Made by a program: the position numbers and the translations under genes
Notes under the pieces: generated by a model
The model's input: the letters and a program-made list of their open reading frames with translations, nothing else
What the model was told of the DNA's origin: nothing
Database searches by the model: none
Shown here: piece by piece, positions 61,586 through 64,000 of the stretch
Position numbering within the stretch: the stretch's first letter is position 1
Layout of the letters: each line of letters starts with the position of its first letter
Source: a bacterium
GTDB lineage: Bacteria > Verrucomicrobiota > Verrucomicrobiia > Verrucomicrobiales > Akkermansiaceae
Assembly (NCBI GenBank): GCA_018222765.1
Contig: JAAEZT010000004.1
Location: 62,001 to 126,000 of the forward strand
Reading direction: 5' to 3'
DNA: 64,000 nt

Positions 61586-62872
61586 ATGACTGATTTGAAC
61601 AAGATCTCTCGCCGGAAAGCATTGGGGAATCTCGCCTCTCTCGCGACTATTTCGATCGTTCCCAGCCGGGTGTTGGGGCTGAATGGACAAACTCCTCCTT
61701 CTGAGGAGCTTACGCGGGCTCTCTTGGGCTGCGGAGGGATCAGTAATAGCCATTTGGGTATGCCGGGTCGGATTTTGGCTGTCTGTGACGTGGACTCCCA
61801 GCGCATGGCACAGCGTCACGGTCAGGCGATCAAGAAAGGGAATAAGGACGTCAAAGCGTATGCAGATTTCCGCGAAATCATCGCGCGGGACGATATCGAT
61901 ATCATTCATACCTGCACCCCGCCACATTGGCATGCCCACATGGCGATTGCGGCGGCCAAGGCAGGAAAGCACATCTGGGGAGAAAAGCCCATGTCCCGGA
62001 CTATTGGTGAGGGGCTTGCGATGAAGAAAGCGATTCAAAAGGCCGACGTGAAATTCCGAATTAACACCTGGTTTCGCTTCAAGAGCACCTTTTACGGTTC
62101 CGGTGTCACCGCGCGCGAAGTTCGCAAGGCGGTCGACGGAGGCCTGATCGGTGACGGTCCTTACAAAGTAACCTTGAGCGGCGTGACTGGCTTCAATTGG
62201 AAGTTCAACTGGGTTGGTAAAAAGAATCTCGAGGAGCAGCCGATCCCGAAGCATTTTGACTATGACACTTGGCTCGGGCCGGCACCCTACAAGCCTTACC
62301 ACCCCCACCGGACCCATGGGACCTTCCGCGGATATTGGGATTACGATGGTGGCGGACTGGGTGATATGGGGCAGCACTACCTTGATCCTATTCAGTATAT
62401 TTTAAACAAGGACGATGAACTTCCTGTTTCTGTTGAGTGTGACGCCGACCCGCAGGATCAAGATGCCGTCGGTTCCTTCCGTCGCATCACCTATACTTAT
62501 TCCGACGGAACGCAGATCATCCTCGATGGTGCGAACAAGGACAAGAGCGCCGCGCTCATCGAAGGCAGTGAAGGCAAGATTATGAGGGGCTTCAAGTCCG
62601 ATGTGAAAGGTTTCGCCGAGAAACTTAAAAAGCTTCCCGATCCTGCACCGCAGGTCACTGATTTCCATCAGGCGATTCGCGAGAAGAAGAAGTTTGCGCT
62701 CAACGAAGAGAACGGATTCAACTCCTGCACCTTGATTAACCTTGGTAAGATCGCGCATCGGACGAACCAGAACCTGAAGTTCGATCCGAAGAAGATGCAG
62801 TTCATCGATAATGCCAAAGCGAACGCGCTGGTCCACCAGAAGGATCGCGACAAGTGGAAGCTGCCGAGCTAA
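61586..62872 (+). CDS. Tat-exported Gfo/Idh/MocA-family oxidoreductase
   Basis: 428 residues. The N-terminus NKISRRKALGNLASLATISIVP is a twin-arginine signal. The Rossmann domain follows with GCGGISNSHLG, RILAVCDVDSQR, IHTCTPPHWHAHMAIAAAKAG, and EKPMSRTIGEG (catalytic Lys). The C-terminal domain has GGGLGDMGQHYLDPIQYI. Exported members are common in Planctomycetes and Verrucomicrobia and are presumed to oxidise sugars with tightly held NAD; the substrate is unknown. A strong terminator follows. Confidence 0.92.
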   Translation: MTDLNKISRRKALGNLASLATISIVPSRVLGLNGQTPPSEELTRALLGCGGISNSHLGMPGRILAVCDVDSQRMAQRHGQAIKKGNKDVKAYADFREIIARDDIDIIHTCTPPHWHAHMAIAAAKAGKHIWGEKPMSRTIGEGLAMKKAIQKADVKFRINTWFRFKSTFYGSGVTAREVRKAVDGGLIGDGPYKVTLSGVTGFNWKFNWVGKKNLEEQPIPKHFDYDTWLGPAPYKPYHPHRTHGTFRGYWDYDGGGLGDMGQHYLDPIQYILNKDDELPVSVECDADPQDQDAVGSFRRITYTYSDGTQIILDGANKDKSAALIEGSEGKIMRGFKSDVKGFAEKLKKLPDPAPQVTDFHQAIREKKKFALNEENGFNSCTLINLGKIAHRTNQNLKFDPKKMQFIDNAKANALVHQKDRDKWKLPS

Positions 62873-62891
62873 GCGCACCAGCAAATTTCAG

Positions 62892-62936
62892 AGGCCGGGT
62901 TCATTTCACGATAGAAATGATCGCGGCCTTTTTTTT
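62892..62936 (+). terminator. Rho-independent terminator after the oxidoreductase gene
   Basis: AGGCCG pairs with CGGCCT, and inside it TCATTTC pairs with GAAATGA around a 6-nt loop, with a small symmetric internal bulge; eight T follow on the plus strand. It lies 20 nt after the stop, before the convergent yidC gene. Confidence 0.88.
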
Positions 62937-62991
62937 CTGCGAATCTTCGAGAGTCGACGCAAAGTTCCAGGGCACGGTGAGTTAAATTTAC

Positions 62992-64000
62992 CTACCCACC
63001 AGTTTTCGGCCCGCGGGGCTTCCTGGGCTTTTGCTGCTGGCCACCGCCAGCTCCCGGGCGACCTTGTCCGGCTTCGCGAGCTTTTTGGGCGGCTTCAGCT
63101 TTTTCAGCAAGCTTTTGCATCCAGCTCTTTTTGCCGGCCTTTTTGTTGGTTTTTAGTTCGGGCTCAGGCATTTTCTGCATGAACCAGGTTTGCGCGATGG
63201 AGAAGATGTTCTGCGTCGTCCAGTAGAGGGCGAGAGCGGAGGCAAAGTTGTAACAGAAGAAGAAAAAGATGAGCGGCATCAGCATGAAGATGCGCTGTTG
63301 CATTTTGTCCCCGGTCTTCGGAGTGACCTTCATTTGCAAGACCATCGTGATGGCCATGAGGAAGGGCAGGGGGTTGATGGGGAGACCCATGACGTAGGCG
63401 ACGGTGTCGGGCTGGGAGAGATCGGTGACCCACCAGAGGAAGGGCTCGTTGCGGAGCTCGACGGCATACTGGAGCATGGTGAAGAAGCCGAAGAAGATGG
63501 GGATCTGCAAGAGCATGGGAAGGCAACCGCCCATCGGGTTGACTCCAAACTCGCGATAGAGCTTCATTGTCTCCTGATTCATCTTGTTAGGATCGTCGGC
63601 ATACTTCTCCTTGAGCTTGGCCATCTTGGGCTGGAGCTTCGACATCCGCTTCATGGTGCGGGTGGACTTGGCGTGCAGGGGCCACATCAAGGTGCGGATA
63701 ATGAGAGTCAGGACAACGACAGCCCATCCCCAGGACCAATCGTTGCCCTCGCCGCCGAAGAGGGCTGAGAGCTTATTGAGGGTCCAGTTGAGAATGTTAC
63801 TGATCCAGCCGAAGAACCCGTAGTCCATGACTTCGGCCTTGTTCCCATCGAGGCTGCGAATCAGGAAGTTATTTTTAGGTCCTACAAAAATATCGAATTC
63901 GACGACCTTGGTGCTCTTTCCCGCCAGGGTTTCGTTGGGAAGGGAAAGGTAGTTGTTCAGAAGAGTTGCGCCTTTTTCTTCTTTGGCGCGGGGAGGCTTA
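62992..64000 (-). CDS. yidC: Membrane protein insertase YidC, N-terminus beyond the right edge
   Basis: The minus-strand frame is open from the window edge to a stop at 62992 (336 codons seen). The visible part starts in the periplasmic domain (VEFDIFVGPKNNFLIRSL), passes DYGFFGWISNIL and enters the conserved five-helix core: MWPLHAKSTRTMKRMSKLQPKM, NPMGGCLPMLLQIPIFFGFF, and LYWTTQNIFSIAQTWFMQK. The C-terminus is very basic (KAREAGQGRPG, PRKPRGPKTGG), as in YidC forms that bind ribosomes. An ATG at 63828 is internal and not the real start. YidC inserts proteins into the cytoplasmic membrane. Confidence 0.96.
   Translation of the reverse strand, partial: KPPRAKEEKGATLLNNYLSLPNETLAGKSTKVVEFDIFVGPKNNFLIRSLDGNKAEVMDYGFFGWISNILNWTLNKLSALFGGEGNDWSWGWAVVVLTLIIRTLMWPLHAKSTRTMKRMSKLQPKMAKLKEKYADDPNKMNQETMKLYREFGVNPMGGCLPMLLQIPIFFGFFTMLQYAVELRNEPFLWWVTDLSQPDTVAYVMGLPINPLPFLMAITMVLQMKVTPKTGDKMQQRIFMLMPLIFFFFCYNFASALALYWTTQNIFSIAQTWFMQKMPEPELKTNKKAGKKSWMQKLAEKAEAAQKAREAGQGRPGAGGGQQQKPRKPRGPKTGG

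Noticed and set aside
63828-63828. ATG as the start of yidC
   Set aside because: The same frame stays open to the window edge and encodes the YidC periplasmic domain, so the true start is outside the window.

Overview
The window looks like a chromosomal segment from a free-living, probably marine, member of the Verrucomicrobia (Verrucomicrobiales-like). This is inferred from gene content, not from a marker-gene search. The signs are several formylglycine-type sulfatases, a Pirellula/Verrucomicrobium-type propeller-HEAT-cytochrome c protein, SLA1-homology (SHD1) domains on secreted proteins, a PEP-CTERM protein ending in an Arg cluster, PQQ-type propellers of the 'NWP.(F/W)RG' kind, CotH/lamin-tail proteins, and Tat-type Gfo/Idh/MocA and TIM-barrel proteins. 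Many genes lack a clear Shine-Dalgarno sequence.

Layout. 1-8 kb: a sulfatase cut by the left edge, a heme-binding propeller protein, and a bifunctional proline utilisation enzyme (PutA) divergent from a PAS-AraC regulator. 8-14 kb: housekeeping genes, namely a TMEM220-like membrane protein, a low-molecular-weight phosphatase, an in-frame RpiB-GlyA fusion, an aquaporin remnant, an IF-1-like protein next to SelB, and FxsA. 14-18 kb: an HMA-domain protein, a sulfatase, an ArsC-family gene whose catalytic Cys codon is TGA with a SECIS-like hairpin just downstream, and an esterase. 17.8-22.7 kb: a tight run of tpiA, a chorismate enzyme, a hypothetical gene, a GNAT acetyltransferase and a DEFH-box helicase. 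22.9-25 kb: a sugar isomerase-like protein overlapping a di-heme peroxidase. 25-34 kb: three secreted proteins sharing an unrecognised domain with a (D)(T/A)RGCC motif. 33.6-48 kb: PQQ-type propellers flanking a GH13 amylase, an FKBP, a small cytochrome, an HGSNAT-like acyltransferase, two sulfatases and a sulfatase remnant. 48-54 kb: an esterase, rhomboid, thioredoxin-fold proteins, a hexose-6-phosphate mutarotase and RdgB. 54.7-61.5 kb: a shortened GH78-like protein, an rtcA pseudogene, a PLD-type nuclease, a tandem retropepsin protein and SHD1 proteins. 61.6-64 kb: a Gfo/Idh/MocA oxidoreductase and YidC, cut by the right edge.

The most notable result is a self-consistent selenocysteine system. 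A 118-codon ArsC-family gene (16511-16867, minus strand) has TGA exactly at the catalytic Cys12 position and keeps the three oxyanion-binding arginines. A perfect 7-bp stem with a GGUC loop begins 16 nt after the TGA, and selB lies about 3.4 kb away. A conventional annotation would truncate this gene and lose its active site.

Taken together, the secreted enzymes (sulfatases, esterases, GH13, GH78-like, HGSNAT-like) and intracellular sugar enzymes (mutarotase, isomerase-like, Gfo/Idh) fit growth on sulfated and acetylated polysaccharides. Decayed fragments of rtcA, an aquaporin and a sulfatase show ongoing gene loss. I saw no insertion sequence, CRISPR array, rRNA or tRNA gene.
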